A stretch of DNA of 64,000 nucleotides from contig NZ_CP031188.1 in NCBI RefSeq assembly GCF_003344925.1, forward strand, positions 1,300,501-1,364,500, written 5' to 3'. The notes below the pieces were generated by a model that ran no database searches, was not told the DNA's origin, and worked only from the letters and a program-made list of their open reading frames with translations. The DNA comes from Flavobacterium arcticum. GTDB taxonomy: Bacteria > Bacteroidota > Bacteroidia > Flavobacteriales > Flavobacteriaceae. Shown in pieces: positions 39,708-48,542 of this stretch (within the stretch, counting starts at the first letter, position 1; each line of letters begins with the position of its first letter). A program made the translations under genes and the position numbers.

Positions 39708-41042
39708 ATGGATACATTTACACAGATAGCCCAATTGATTTTAATGTTATCAATATTGGTAATACTACACGAGTTTGGGCACTATATAACAGCTAAAATG
39801 TTTAAAGTAAGGGTAGAGAAGTTTTACCTTTTTATGGATGCTGGTTTTTCTTTATTTAAAAAGAAGATAGGCGAAACGGTTTGGGGTATTGGTTGGTTAC
39901 CTTTAGGGGGGTATGTAAAGCTAAGCGGTATGATAGACGAGAGTATGGATACCGACCAAATGAAAACTGAACCACAACCGTGGGAGTTTCGTAGTAAACC
40001 AGCATGGCAACGTCTTATTATAATGATGGGAGGTATTATTGTAAATGTACTTTTAGCTTGGATTATTTTTACGTTTGTTTATTCTACTTATGGTAAAAAC
40101 TATGTAGCTACCGAAAAAATACAAGAAAAGGGGCTTGCTTTTGGTACAATAGGTAAAAAGGCAGGTTTTAAGGATGGTGATAAAATTTTGAGTGTAGATG
40201 GTAAATACCAGCCTAGGTTTGATAGAATGATACTAGATGTGCTGTTAGGCGATGAGGTGACTGTAGAGCGCGATGGTAAGCCTGTAAGCATACACCTTAC
40301 TGATGAAAGTATAAAAGAGATATTAGATAAAGAAGGGCGTAGTTTTATTCACCCGATGGTAACGACTACTTATATAGATAGCATTGTGCCAGGAGGTAAT
40401 GCAGAAAAAGCAGGGCTTAAAAAAGGCGATAGCATAGTAGGTGTCGAGGGGATGCCGCTTAAATATAGAAGCCAGTTAAACGAGCAGGCATACGAGCATA
40501 AGGGAGGAAAATTAAACCTTGCTATAAAACGCGGAAATGAGCCGCTTACTGTTACTACTGCGGTAGACTCGCTAGGTATAATTGGTATTTCGCAAAAAGT
40601 CCCTTCGGGCATAGATTATTTTGTTAATGAAGAGTATAGTTTTTTTAGTGCTATTCCAGAAGCAATGGATGAGTCATATAACTTAATTATATATAACATT
40701 AAACAGTTTAAATTAATACTTCGCCCAAGTACTGGAGCATACCAGCACGTAAGTAGTGTAGTAGGAATTGCGAGTAAGTTGCCTACCACTTGGGATTGGG
40801 AATTTTTCTGGAAGTTTACAGCACTATTTTCTATAGGACTTGCTTTTATGAATATACTACCTATTCCGGGTCTTGATGGTGGTCATGCCATTTTTACCAT
40901 CGCAGAGATGATTACAGGACGTAAATTAGGCGATAAGGCTGCGGGCGTAGTACAAACAATAGGTATGGTTATATTATTAACACTCATGGTGTTAGTTTTT
41001 GGTAAAGATATCTACCAGATAGTAATGAAAAATTTCTTCTAA
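39708..41042 (+). CDS. rseP: Site-2 intramembrane zinc protease RseP
   Basis: A 444-residue M50 protease of the inner membrane. Zinc ligands are in HEFGH at residues 21-25 and in PIPGLDGGH near the C-terminus. Two PDZ-like parts in between include KAGFKDGDKILSVDG and KAGLKKGDSIVGVEG. It cuts membrane-bound anti-sigma factors and leftover signal peptides. Normal length; it stands alone before the tRNA gene. Confidence 0.94.
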   Translation: MDTFTQIAQLILMLSILVILHEFGHYITAKMFKVRVEKFYLFMDAGFSLFKKKIGETVWGIGWLPLGGYVKLSGMIDESMDTDQMKTEPQPWEFRSKPAWQRLIIMMGGIIVNVLLAWIIFTFVYSTYGKNYVATEKIQEKGLAFGTIGKKAGFKDGDKILSVDGKYQPRFDRMILDVLLGDEVTVERDGKPVSIHLTDESIKEILDKEGRSFIHPMVTTTYIDSIVPGGNAEKAGLKKGDSIVGVEGMPLKYRSQLNEQAYEHKGGKLNLAIKRGNEPLTVTTAVDSLGIIGISQKVPSGIDYFVNEEYSFFSAIPEAMDESYNLIIYNIKQFKLILRPSTGAYQHVSSVVGIASKLPTTWDWEFFWKFTALFSIGLAFMNILPIPGLDGGHAIFTIAEMITGRKLGDKAAGVVQTIGMVILLTLMVLVFGKDIYQIVMKNFF

Positions 41043-41058
41043 AATTTTCACGAATTTG

Positions 41059-41089
41059 TTTGTGAAAATTAAAAATGGTTATATATTTG
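41059..41089 (+). promoter_or_regulatory. Promoter of the tRNA-Asn gene
   Basis: TTTG at 41059-41062, 19-base spacer, TATATTTG at 41082-41089, an excellent Bacteroidota consensus. The TTTG lies in the loop between AATTTTCAC (41043-41051) and its complement GTGAAAATT (41062-41070), which also follows the rseP stop. Confidence 0.6.
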
Positions 41090-41190
41090 CACCGCAATAA
41101 AGGCGATATGTTTTAGTACTTCGCACGTTAATAAAAACATAATGTAATTACAACCGAGTTTCGGTAACAGTTACAAAACAATATACAGTT

Positions 41191-41264
41191 TCCTCCTTAG
41201 CTCAGTTGGTTAGAGCATCTGACTGTTAATCAGAGGGTCCTTGGTTCGAGCCCAAGAGGGGGAG
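41191..41264 (+). tRNA. tRNA-Asn (anticodon GTT)
   Basis: A 74-base cloverleaf. The acceptor stem TCCTCCT pairs with AGGGGGA, the anticodon stem TCTGA pairs with TCAGA around loop CTGTTAA, and the T-arm is CTTGG-TTCGAGC-CCAAG. CCA is not encoded. Bases 41222 to 41265 recur exactly at 58889-58932. The gene is thus the integration site of the island, and the left end keeps the intact tRNA. Confidence 0.97.
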
Positions 41265-41265
41265 C
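41222..41265 (+). repeat. Left attachment repeat (attL)
   Basis: 44 bases from ACTGTTAATCAG to AGGGGGAGC, within the tRNA-Asn gene, identical to 58889-58932. Confidence 0.92.
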
Positions 41266-41276
41266 ATTGAAGGAGA

Positions 41277-41305
41277 AGCCTTTACAGCAATGTAAGGGCT
41301 TTTTT
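41277..41305 (+). terminator. Terminator downstream of tRNA-Asn
   Basis: GCCTTTAC and GTAAGGGC pair around AGCAAT, followed by six T. As it lies inside the island, the island supplies a new terminator for the host tRNA. Confidence 0.75.
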
Positions 41306-41313
41306 CTTTTAGC

Positions 41314-41336
41314 TAAGTGTACTTCTTAAGTGTACT
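41314..41336. repeat. Left-end double repeat, candidate integrase arm site
   Basis: Two copies of TAAGTGTACT with a 13-base period (41314-41323 and 41327-41336), separated by TCT. The same arrangement with a degenerate second copy occurs 94-103 bases inside the right end (58786-58808). Confidence 0.6.
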
Positions 41337-41362
41337 CCGAAATTTTCACATTACTTTTTATC

Positions 41363-41370
41363 TATATTTG
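41363..41370 (+). promoter_or_regulatory. -7 box for the DUF262 pair
   Basis: TATATTTG fits TAnnTTTG exactly, 39 bases before the ATG at 41410. The -33 element is not clear. Confidence 0.5.
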
Positions 41371-41409
41371 TTCTGCAAACTTCTTAACGTTTGCTAATGA
41401 CCAAACTTT

Positions 41410-43086
41410 ATGGGGACAAGTAAAATAGAACTTAAATCAATCAATGACTTATTAAAATTCGAATTTTTAATCCCATCGTATCAAAGGGGTTATAGATGGA
41501 ATAAAACACAAGTCGTGGATTTACTCAATGATATATATGAATTCATTCAGAACAAAGAGAGTAAATCTCAACTCGTGGGTGATTTCTATTGCCTACAGCC
41601 TGTTATTTTAAATAAAGTGACCGAACTTAACTTTAGGCTGATTGATGGCCAACAGAGGCTTACTACGATTTATATAATATTGGTTTATTTAGAAAAAAAG
41701 AGGTTTTCACTCGAATTCGAAACACGTGAAAAAAGTAAGACCTTCTTGAATAATATATCCGAGGACATCAACAATGAAAATATTGATTTCCATCATATCA
41801 GTAAAGCCTTCGCTATAATAAAAAAATGGTTTGAGGAAAAAGAGGAAAATGAATCTACGATTAAAGAGGAGTTCTATATTAATTTAGGAAAGTACACTAA
41901 AGTGATTTGGTATGAAATCGAAGATAATGAAGATGAAATTGAAGTTTTTACAAGAATTAACAGCGGGAAAATACCGTTAACCAATGCTGAATTAATTAAA
42001 GCATTATTTCTGAATAGTAAAAATTTTGCTACTGCAGAGAAATACCTTAGGCAGATTGAAATAGCAAAAGAATGGGATGAAATTGAGTTGACCCTGCAAA
42101 ACGATGAATTTTGGCATTTCTTAACCAAGAGAAAAGAATATCCTACAAGAATCGAATTGTTATTTGAAATTTTTTCAACCGAACCGATTAAAGACGAGTT
42201 TTCAACTTACAGGTTTTTTGCTAAACAAAAACTAATAACCAATCTTTGGGCTGAGGATAGTGAAAACATCAAAAAAATATTCCTAAGCTTAAAATATTGG
42301 TTTGATAATAGAAAACTGTTTCACCTTATCGGATATTTAATTTCAACCGATACTTATTCAGTCGACGGCATTTACAAACTTTTTAAAGGTAAAAATAAGA
42401 GCCAATTTGTGGATGATTTATTACTGAAAATCAAGTCAGATGTTAACGTTAATAAAATCGAAATATTAGACTATAGTAATAATTACGCAGAGGTTTTTAA
42501 AGTGTTGCTTTTATTTAACGTGGCTACGATATTAAATAACTCGAACAGCTATATTCGATTTGCGTTCGACAAGTTCAATAGAGAAAATTGGAGTATAGAG
42601 CATATTCATGCCAAAAAGGATAAGGGGTTGCAAAGTACTGATTCAATAATAGGATGGCTTAAAGATGTGCAAAAGCAAATCAAAGCAATTGACGTAAAAG
42701 ATAAAGAACAATTGCAAAAGAAAAAAAATAAGATTATTCTTGAGACCCAAAGATTATCTAATCTTTCCAAAATAACTAAGGATGATAAGGAGTTTCGTTC
42801 TGTTCAAAATATCATTTTTGAGTTTTTTGGACAGCCCGACGTTGATACAATTGATAATTTAGCCCTCCTTTCAAATAGTGTTAATTCATCTCTTGGAAAT
42901 AGTTTTTTTCCTCTCAAAAGGAAATTATTATTAGAAAAAGATAAGAATGGTGAATTCATTCCAATCTGTACAAAAAATGTCTTCCTGAAGTACTATAGCC
43001 AAAATGCTAATGATTTATTCTTTTGGAATAACACCGATAGAATTGATTACGTAAAGGAAATTAAATCAGTAATAAAAAACTTCTAA
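41410..43086 (+). CDS. DUF262-DUF1524 protein, GmrSD-like (candidate defence nuclease)
   Basis: A 558-residue protein. The N-terminal DUF262 (ParB-like) domain has IPSYQRGYRW at about 17-26 and the NTP-binding IDGQQRLTT with DGQQR at 79-83. Near the C-terminus, EHIHAKK (H398, H400) and IDNLALLSNSVNSSLGNSFF followed by a Lys/Arg cluster fit the DUF1524 HNH nuclease pattern. The same pairing of domains is known from the type IV restriction enzyme GmrSD and from SspE, which attack modified phage DNA or sense DNA modification. The gene is one base away from a second DUF262 gene. Confidence 0.78.
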   Translation: MGTSKIELKSINDLLKFEFLIPSYQRGYRWNKTQVVDLLNDIYEFIQNKESKSQLVGDFYCLQPVILNKVTELNFRLIDGQQRLTTIYIILVYLEKKRFSLEFETREKSKTFLNNISEDINNENIDFHHISKAFAIIKKWFEEKEENESTIKEEFYINLGKYTKVIWYEIEDNEDEIEVFTRINSGKIPLTNAELIKALFLNSKNFATAEKYLRQIEIAKEWDEIELTLQNDEFWHFLTKRKEYPTRIELLFEIFSTEPIKDEFSTYRFFAKQKLITNLWAEDSENIKKIFLSLKYWFDNRKLFHLIGYLISTDTYSVDGIYKLFKGKNKSQFVDDLLLKIKSDVNVNKIEILDYSNNYAEVFKVLLLFNVATILNNSNSYIRFAFDKFNRENWSIEHIHAKKDKGLQSTDSIIGWLKDVQKQIKAIDVKDKEQLQKKKNKIILETQRLSNLSKITKDDKEFRSVQNIIFEFFGQPDVDTIDNLALLSNSVNSSLGNSFFPLKRKLLLEKDKNGEFIPICTKNVFLKYYSQNANDLFFWNNTDRIDYVKEIKSVIKNF

Positions 43087-43087
43087 A

Positions 43088-45211
43088 ATGGAAAATTTCA
43101 AAAACGTTGCTGAAAAATATAAAATCCAAATTCCTATTATTCAAAGGGATTATGCTCAAGGCCGAATGGACCGTAGAGCGTCAAAAATTAGAGAAGGGTT
43201 TCTAAACTCGATAGCTGAGGTCCTTGGAAAGAGTGACGAACTACATCTTGATTTTATTTATGGAAGCGTAAAACAAGATAAATTTATTCCTCTTGACGGC
43301 CAACAAAGACTTACAACCTTGTATTTACTCTATTGGTATTTTGGGAAAAAGGAGGAGAAAGAAATTGACTACCTTAAAAACTTTACGTATGAGACTCGAG
43401 CCAGTTCGAGGGAATTCTGTAGTAAACTTGTTGACAGTAGTATAAACTTTTTAGACACGAGCATTAGTCACCAAATTAAGGATAGTAGTTGGTTTTTGGC
43501 ATATTGGGAAAATGACCCATCAATCAGAGCAATGTTAAACATGATTGACGATATCCATCAGAAGTTTAATGATAAATCATATTACAATAATTTAGATAAA
43601 ATCACTTTCAACTTTTTTGAATTGGAAAAATTCGGCCTTGACGACGACCTTTATATTAAAATGAACGCCAGGGGAAAATCGCTAACTGAGTTTGAAAATT
43701 TTAAGGCAAAATTCGAAAAATATTTAATTCAATTTGATAACGACTTATACCTCGAATTCTCTCAGAAAATTGACAATGAGTGGACAGACTTTTTTTGGAA
43801 GTATGGCGTAAATGATAAAAGTTTCCTCATAGATAGATTCTTCATGAATTATTTCGGTTATATCACAGAGATGATTTATTACAGCAATAATAGGGACACT
43901 TTAACAGAAGAAAGCGATTTTGAACAAATAAAGTCTTTATATAGAACTAGAGAACAAATTCAATTTTTGTTTAAATCATTAGATAGGTTACCGTATGTCG
44001 TGAGTTGTTTTGGCGAGTTGTTTTGCACTCAAAAATACGAAGTAAATAAGGTTTGCCTTTTCGATGATGATTATAATCTTTTGGAAAAAATTATCATAGG
44101 GCAGCCAGTGAACATTCAACAGAAAATACTCCTGTACATTATCGTAAATCATTCTTTAGGGTCAGAATTGGATAATAATTTAAAAGACTTGCTGAGGGTT
44201 GCTCGAAATTTAACTTACCGAATAAAGCACTTAAAAAATGGATTTATTTACTACACCAATGATTTATCATTTGAAAACATTCAATCTTTATTAATTTTTT
44301 TTTTAGAGCTTATCAATAAAGAAGTGTATTACGAATTGGTTAATAATGATTTTGACAGGACAAATACTGGTATAAGCGAATCTTCAATACAATTTGAAAT
44401 TGATAAGGCTGAAATAATCCAGCAAGACCCTAATATTAAAGATGAAATATTTCGACTCGAGGACTTTAAATATCTCAAGGGCGATATTCATAACTTACTA
44501 TCTTCAGACATCACTGAGTTGCACTTTTATGGTAATTCAATTCGAGAAATATTTGATAACAAAGACAGTTTAATAATTAGGTCCTTACTTACAATTGATA
44601 ACTATTCATTGAACATCGGTTGGACAATTTTAGGCGATAAATTTTATTTTGGAAACGTGAACAACTGGGAAGTTATACTTACTGCCCCTAACAAACAAAG
44701 CTTTTATAAAAGCTATTTCGAATCCTTTAAATTGAATAACAATTCTTTGAATGCTGTTGTTTCATCTTATTTAAAGACAAATACAAATAACGATTGGCGA
44801 TATTACTTTATAAAGTATCCCGAAATGACATCATCGATTTCCGATTTATCAAAAGACAATAACATATTTTCTTGGAATGGTCAATACTCACTTGAAAAAA
44901 TGGGGGGAAGCAATTTAAATGCATACCATCAAAATCCTTACATTACAACAGTCGCCAAAAAGCTAGGAGAGCAGTCATATATTGTACAATACGATTCATT
45001 TAGTTATTTAACCTGTAAAGAATTGGAAGTTTATTCCAAAGGTGAGGGCTGGTTGATTTACAAATTTGACAAAGACCTTTTCGGCGATTTAATTCCAAGT
45101 TACAAACTCGTGGAAAAAAAAGATTACTTTTTGTTGACTGAAAATGAAGATAAAGATAGAATTGAAATTTTGTGCGAGTTTTTAACTGACGTGAAAGAAA
45201 GGGCTACTTAA
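43088..45211 (+). CDS. Second DUF262 protein of a tandem pair
   Basis: A 707-residue protein starting with a DUF262 domain: IPIIQRDYAQGR at about 15-26 and LDGQQRLTTLYLLYWYF with DGQQR at 70-74. The next block (FFELEKFGLDDDLYIKMNARG, then TEFENFKAKFEKYL) is characteristic of the branch. I see no clear HNH motif in the C-terminal 350 residues, which have no recognised domain. It lies 1 base after the first DUF262 gene, so the pair is probably one system, the partner providing the nuclease. No functional claim beyond this can be made. Confidence 0.72.
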   Translation: MENFKNVAEKYKIQIPIIQRDYAQGRMDRRASKIREGFLNSIAEVLGKSDELHLDFIYGSVKQDKFIPLDGQQRLTTLYLLYWYFGKKEEKEIDYLKNFTYETRASSREFCSKLVDSSINFLDTSISHQIKDSSWFLAYWENDPSIRAMLNMIDDIHQKFNDKSYYNNLDKITFNFFELEKFGLDDDLYIKMNARGKSLTEFENFKAKFEKYLIQFDNDLYLEFSQKIDNEWTDFFWKYGVNDKSFLIDRFFMNYFGYITEMIYYSNNRDTLTEESDFEQIKSLYRTREQIQFLFKSLDRLPYVVSCFGELFCTQKYEVNKVCLFDDDYNLLEKIIIGQPVNIQQKILLYIIVNHSLGSELDNNLKDLLRVARNLTYRIKHLKNGFIYYTNDLSFENIQSLLIFFLELINKEVYYELVNNDFDRTNTGISESSIQFEIDKAEIIQQDPNIKDEIFRLEDFKYLKGDIHNLLSSDITELHFYGNSIREIFDNKDSLIIRSLLTIDNYSLNIGWTILGDKFYFGNVNNWEVILTAPNKQSFYKSYFESFKLNNNSLNAVVSSYLKTNTNNDWRYYFIKYPEMTSSISDLSKDNNIFSWNGQYSLEKMGGSNLNAYHQNPYITTVAKKLGEQSYIVQYDSFSYLTCKELEVYSKGEGWLIYKFDKDLFGDLIPSYKLVEKKDYFLLTENEDKDRIEILCEFLTDVKERAT

Positions 45212-45591
45212 TTTGTCGGTTCCCTACAGTCCATTAATTATCCCTAAATGGGTCGTTAATAGTTCAAAGTAACTTGAAAATTGTCTTAATTTGGTCTACA
45301 ACAATAACCATTTGTGACATCGTTAGCACCTGTTTGTAAAAATAATTCTTTCAAAATTGGCTATTTTGGTAGTGTACAGCCCAATTATTCTGATTGATGC
45401 ACGTGTTCTCCCTCCTTGAGGGCGGGTTTTTTAAGAAATGTAAAAGAGGCTTTGCCGAATCCCCTCTTACTAATACCTTTTTTACGCTAAAGCATGAAGT
45501 CATTCGGATGGTCTCGAAAATTCCAGGAATATTTTTTTGGGCAATTTTTTGAGAATTTCCCCATAGCAAACTATTTATAGAAAAGAAAGAT
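45212..45591. other. 380-bp non-coding stretch after the DUF262 pair
   Basis: No convincing gene. It has a small hairpin CCCTC-CTT-GAGGG at 45410-45422 followed by CGGG and a T-run, perhaps a weak terminator for the DUF262 unit. A minus-strand open frame over 45351-45686 has no start context, composition or motif of a real gene. Confidence 0.5.
45563..45576. repeat. 14-bp direct repeat, left copy
   Basis: ATAGCAAACTATTT occurs here and again at 45745-45758, exactly flanking the 48-codon open frame. It contains the inverted pair ATAG-CAAA-CTAT, so it could be an operator of the nearby Xre repressor. Confidence 0.45.
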
Positions 45592-45738
45592 ATGAAAATA
45601 ATATTAACGGTTGACCAGCTAAAAAGGATATTAGCAAGTGAGCCAGTAAAACTACCAATCCTTATAAAAATGGATAAGATAAGCAAAATGGAGTTTCAGG
45701 AATTATCACTACTGATAAATCAGAAAAAGAAGGACTAA
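45592..45738 (+). CDS. Putative 48-residue protein
   Basis: A small open frame with ATG at 45592, eight bases after AAAAGAAAG. The protein starts MKIILTVDQLKRIL and is rich in Lys and Leu, with a likely helical C-terminus ending in NQKKKD. It is convergent to the Xre gene (stops 14 bases apart) and flanked by a 14-bp direct repeat. No family recognised; existence not proven. Confidence 0.35.
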   Translation: MKIILTVDQLKRILASEPVKLPILIKMDKISKMEFQELSLLINQKKKD

Positions 45739-45744
45739 ACCCCA

Positions 45745-45758
45745 ATAGCAAACTATTT
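45745..45758. repeat. 14-bp direct repeat, right copy
   Basis: ATAGCAAACTATTT, identical to 45563-45576, across the end of the Xre gene. Confidence 0.45.
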
Positions 45759-45974
45759 TTTAAAATCTAATAATTCCGAAATAGTAATATCCAGACCCTC
45801 GCATATTTCTAACAAATAAATGTATGTAGGGTTAAATTCCCCTGTTTCTACCTTATGAATGGATTGCTGATCCTTAAATACTATAGCTCCTAATTTAGCT
45901 TGCGAAAGCCCTTTAGCCATTCTCAACTCCCTTATCTTGCTCCCTAGCTTCAATAATTCTACTGACTTATCCAT
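45753..45974 (-). CDS. Xre family repressor-like HTH protein
   Basis: A 73-residue protein that is one Cro/C1-type HTH: LGSKIRELRMAKGLSQAKLG, then VFKDQQSIHKVETGEFNPTY and LLEICEGLDITISELL. Such proteins usually repress their own and neighbouring promoters on mobile elements. A perfect 20-bp palindrome at 46021-46040 lies between this gene and the divergent lipoprotein gene, the best operator candidate. Confidence 0.85.
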   Translation of the reverse strand: MDKSVELLKLGSKIRELRMAKGLSQAKLGAIVFKDQQSIHKVETGEFNPTYIYLLEICEGLDITISELLDFKK

Positions 45975-46020
45975 TACTCCTAATATTTAGAGCCAATGTC
46001 AGATTTCAGCTCAACATTTT

Positions 46021-46040
46021 TAACATACTATAGTATGTTA
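46021..46040. promoter_or_regulatory. Perfect 20-bp palindrome, candidate Xre operator
   Basis: TAACATACTATAGTATGTTA reads the same on both strands. It lies 46 bases before the Xre start and directly upstream of the -7 box of the lipoprotein gene, where its right half would cover the -33 region. Confidence 0.65.
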
Positions 46041-46055
46041 TTCGGCCTTTTTATA

Positions 46056-46063
46056 TATGTTTG
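46056..46063 (+). promoter_or_regulatory. -7 box for the lipoprotein gene
   Basis: TATGTTTG matches TAnnTTTG, 27 bases before the ATG at 46091 and 15 bases after the palindrome. Confidence 0.5.
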
Positions 46064-46090
46064 CGGTTAGTAACCATAAAATATCAACTA

Positions 46091-46516
46091 ATGAGAAAAC
46101 AATTGTTCTTTGCACCCGTATTAACCATTATGCTATTCCTAACCGCCTGTTCAGGTGGGGACGATTCACCAGCGCCAGTACAAAACACCGACACAACCCA
46201 ACTGCTAGGCAAGTGGAAAATATATAAAGCCGAATATGAAAATTCAGAACCTGTACTGTATGAATCCAACGGCGCCTGCGGCCGTGAAATCCTAGAGTTT
46301 CAGAATGATGGTGAAGTAAGTGAGACCTTATATATAGATGATGATTGCCAGTTTGGCGGTTCGGGAAGCTATTCATGGTGGGTACTGGAGAATGGTGCAG
46401 TTGCCATGGGTGCGCAGAACAGCTACCATCATATTATTACGGTTAACGGCAATGAACTGATGGTAGATGCAACGCAGGAGGCTGGATACAAGAAATATTA
46501 TAATAAGTTAAATTAG
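46091..46516 (+). CDS. Lipocalin-like lipoprotein
   Basis: A 141-residue protein with lipoprotein signal ending LFLTACSGGDD (Cys followed by Ser-Gly-Gly-Asp-Asp, the usual surface-export type of acidic tail in Bacteroidota). It then has a small beta-barrel-like domain opening with LLGKWKIYKAEYEN, as in lipocalin_4-like proteins. Two further Cys may form a disulfide. Upstream in-frame codons from 46061 overlap the promoter and are not used. The next gene starts 5 bases after the stop. Confidence 0.72.
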   Translation: MRKQLFFAPVLTIMLFLTACSGGDDSPAPVQNTDTTQLLGKWKIYKAEYENSEPVLYESNGACGREILEFQNDGEVSETLYIDDDCQFGGSGSYSWWVLENGAVAMGAQNSYHHIITVNGNELMVDATQEAGYKKYYNKLN

Positions 46517-46521
46517 AGGCC

Positions 46522-47241
46522 ATGAGCATTAAATTTAAATTACTGGCAGCCCTACTCCTTTTTATAGGGTTCACCCTTGCCGAAAAGTATTATCATTTCG
46601 ATGGCAGCAAACAAAGCAGCAATTGTACAGCTGATGTAGCCTCTAATAATGCAACGGAACCCGAATCCAGTACAGAAGAAAAGAATATTGAGATAGGCCA
46701 GAAAATAAAGCGAAAAACCTACTATAATTATGAGACAGAGGACGGCAACAGCATAACGTTCTCAGCGTGGGGCAAAACCAACCATGGCGCTTGCACCTTT
46801 TCAGAAGGAAGTATACTTAAAGACAATGTTTGCAGGTTTACTTATTCATATATAATACAAAACGGGCAAATCTATGCTAAGTTTTCCGATTCTGACTGTG
46901 AAGGGCGCAGCACAAACGACAGGACATTTTATTATGATGAATCAAGGGACATTATCTCAACCGTAGTCAACGGCCAGACATTTGAATTCGCTCCCGATGG
47001 CAGCCCTCATCTAAAGCGTGGTCGGCGAAATATGGAATCCCTATCAACTACTAAATATTCAGAATCTGATTCCTATGAATCTGAATCTGGCTACACAACT
47101 GGAAGCAACGGCAGGATTTATGAAAATGCGGCATGCTCTCTCTGCGGTGGGACAGGAATTGAAAAGAATCACAGTTCAATGAGCAATGAGTATGGAAGGG
47201 TTTGCCCCCAATGTGACGGCAAAGGGCATCAGGGCTATTAA
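46522..47241 (+). CDS. Anchored protein with DnaJ-type zinc-finger motifs
   Basis: A 239-residue protein with one hydrophobic N-terminal segment (LLAALLLFIGFTLAEKY), so it is membrane-anchored or exported. The C-terminus has two Cys-rich motifs, CSLCGGTG and CPQCDGKG, like the CxxCxGxG repeats of the DnaJ zinc finger, but no J domain. The middle part is polar with four extra Cys. Function unknown. It sits 5 bases after the lipoprotein gene and is probably co-transcribed with it. Confidence 0.62.
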   Translation: MSIKFKLLAALLLFIGFTLAEKYYHFDGSKQSSNCTADVASNNATEPESSTEEKNIEIGQKIKRKTYYNYETEDGNSITFSAWGKTNHGACTFSEGSILKDNVCRFTYSYIIQNGQIYAKFSDSDCEGRSTNDRTFYYDESRDIISTVVNGQTFEFAPDGSPHLKRGRRNMESLSTTKYSESDSYESESGYTTGSNGRIYENAACSLCGGTGIEKNHSSMSNEYGRVCPQCDGKGHQGY

Positions 47242-47297
47242 TAAATTATAGACCCCTATACCTCACACCAAACCAGTAGCGGGATAAGATAATAACA

Positions 47298-47328
47298 GAT
47301 AAAGCGGCGTAATGCCGCTTTATCCTTT
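47298..47328. terminator. Bidirectional intrinsic terminator
   Basis: GATAAAGCGGC and GCCGCTTTATC form a perfect 11-bp stem with loop GTAAT, then CTTTT. It lies between convergent genes ending at 47241 and 47343. Confidence 0.82.
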
Positions 47329-47342
47329 TAAGAAATAATCTG

Positions 47343-48322
47343 TCACGCCAGCCCCTTCAGGAGATGTGCCACAACATCAACGGTAAAAGCAAGCCCCAAG
47401 GTTTTTAGCTTTTCGGTCTTTGAAACACCAGCAACGCCGTTAACATAATCCTCAGGGACTGTCATAAGCCTTGAATATTCCCTGATGCTGGGGTGACGGT
47501 AACACCCGTTTGGAAAATCCAACTCATCGGTAACGCTATGGGCTTTGCCTTTATATCCTGAATCGGCTAGTATCGAGGGATACCTAGCTAACTTTTCTTC
47601 CGTTGGCAGTTTAGCAAAATCCTTATTCTTATAAATGATATTACCGATATTCATTTTGTAATGCCTGAAAATCCCATTCGTCAGGGTTACATTTCCAGAC
47701 AGCAACACATTAGCCTTATCACAGTCCACATAACCATTTTCCAGTATGTTGGCATAATTGATGACGGTAGGCTCAGGAACTGTTACATGGGGAATGTTTG
47801 TCCAATACAGCCTTCTCCTGTGTGCTGGAGCCACCAGTGCCGAATCTATCTTCAATAGCTGGACATCATCATCAAATATTCTGGTTAGCTCTTCGGTTAT
47901 TTTATCCCTGTCTGCCGTCCTCATGCTAGCTACGTTTTCCATCAGGAAATACAGCTTCTTATGGTATGGCTGGAATACATATACTTCCTTTAGTATCCCT
48001 CATAGAACAGCCTTGATTCAGAGCCTTCCAGCCCTCGCCTGTCAACTGGGTTGATAGATGAAAGGTTAGTACAGGGCGAGCCGAATACCACCAAGTCAAT
48101 CTCATCGGCCAAATCCAATCCGTTGATATTTCTTATATCGCCCAACTGGATAAAGTTAGTGTCAGCACCATAATGATGCTCTTGGATTTTCAGGGCAGAT
48201 TTGTCAATCTCTGAACTGTAATACTTATTTATTTTGACACTCGCTCTCTCTAGGGCGAGCTTAGCACAGCTTATCCCATCGAAGAGGGATAGCACATTAA
48301 TTCCTTTTTCATTTTCTGTCAT
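47343..48322 (-). pseudogene. DNA cytosine-5 methyltransferase with a frameshift
   Basis: Two adjacent frames make one methyltransferase. The N-terminal part (48322-47990) has motif I LSLFDGISCAKLALE and motif IV FGSPCTNLS with the catalytic Cys. The C-terminal part (to 47343) has motif VI MENVASM, PAHRRRLYWTNIP (motif VIII, QRRxR-like) and a motif X-like LGLAFTVDVVAHLLKGLA. The first frame ends with LFYEGY-stop. With one more base after GAGGG (near 48000) the reading continues as ILKEVYVFQPYHKKLYFL into MENV. It is related to phage-type and Dnmt3-like orphan enzymes. No restriction partner is visible. Broken gene or base-calling error. Confidence 0.82.
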
Positions 48323-48542
48323 ATTTACCGTTTAATTGATAAATATTCCGCCGTGGGGAAAAAGACAGATTATGAGGTGGGGAAAATGAATTAATTTTTA
48401 GAAATGCCCTATTGGCAGGGCTTTCCATTAAAAAAATATTGAAAAAACTGGCACAGGAAATTATTTCCTCGTATCCTCGTGGCATATCCAGCGGATTCCA
48501 AACGGATGTTTATGGTCCGCTATACAATTAAAAGAAAACATT

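Noticed and set aside
45351-45686. Minus-strand open frame of 111 codons after the DUF262 pair
   Set aside because: No recognisable domain, overlaps the more gene-like 48-codon frame and a hairpin, and composition looks like non-coding DNA.
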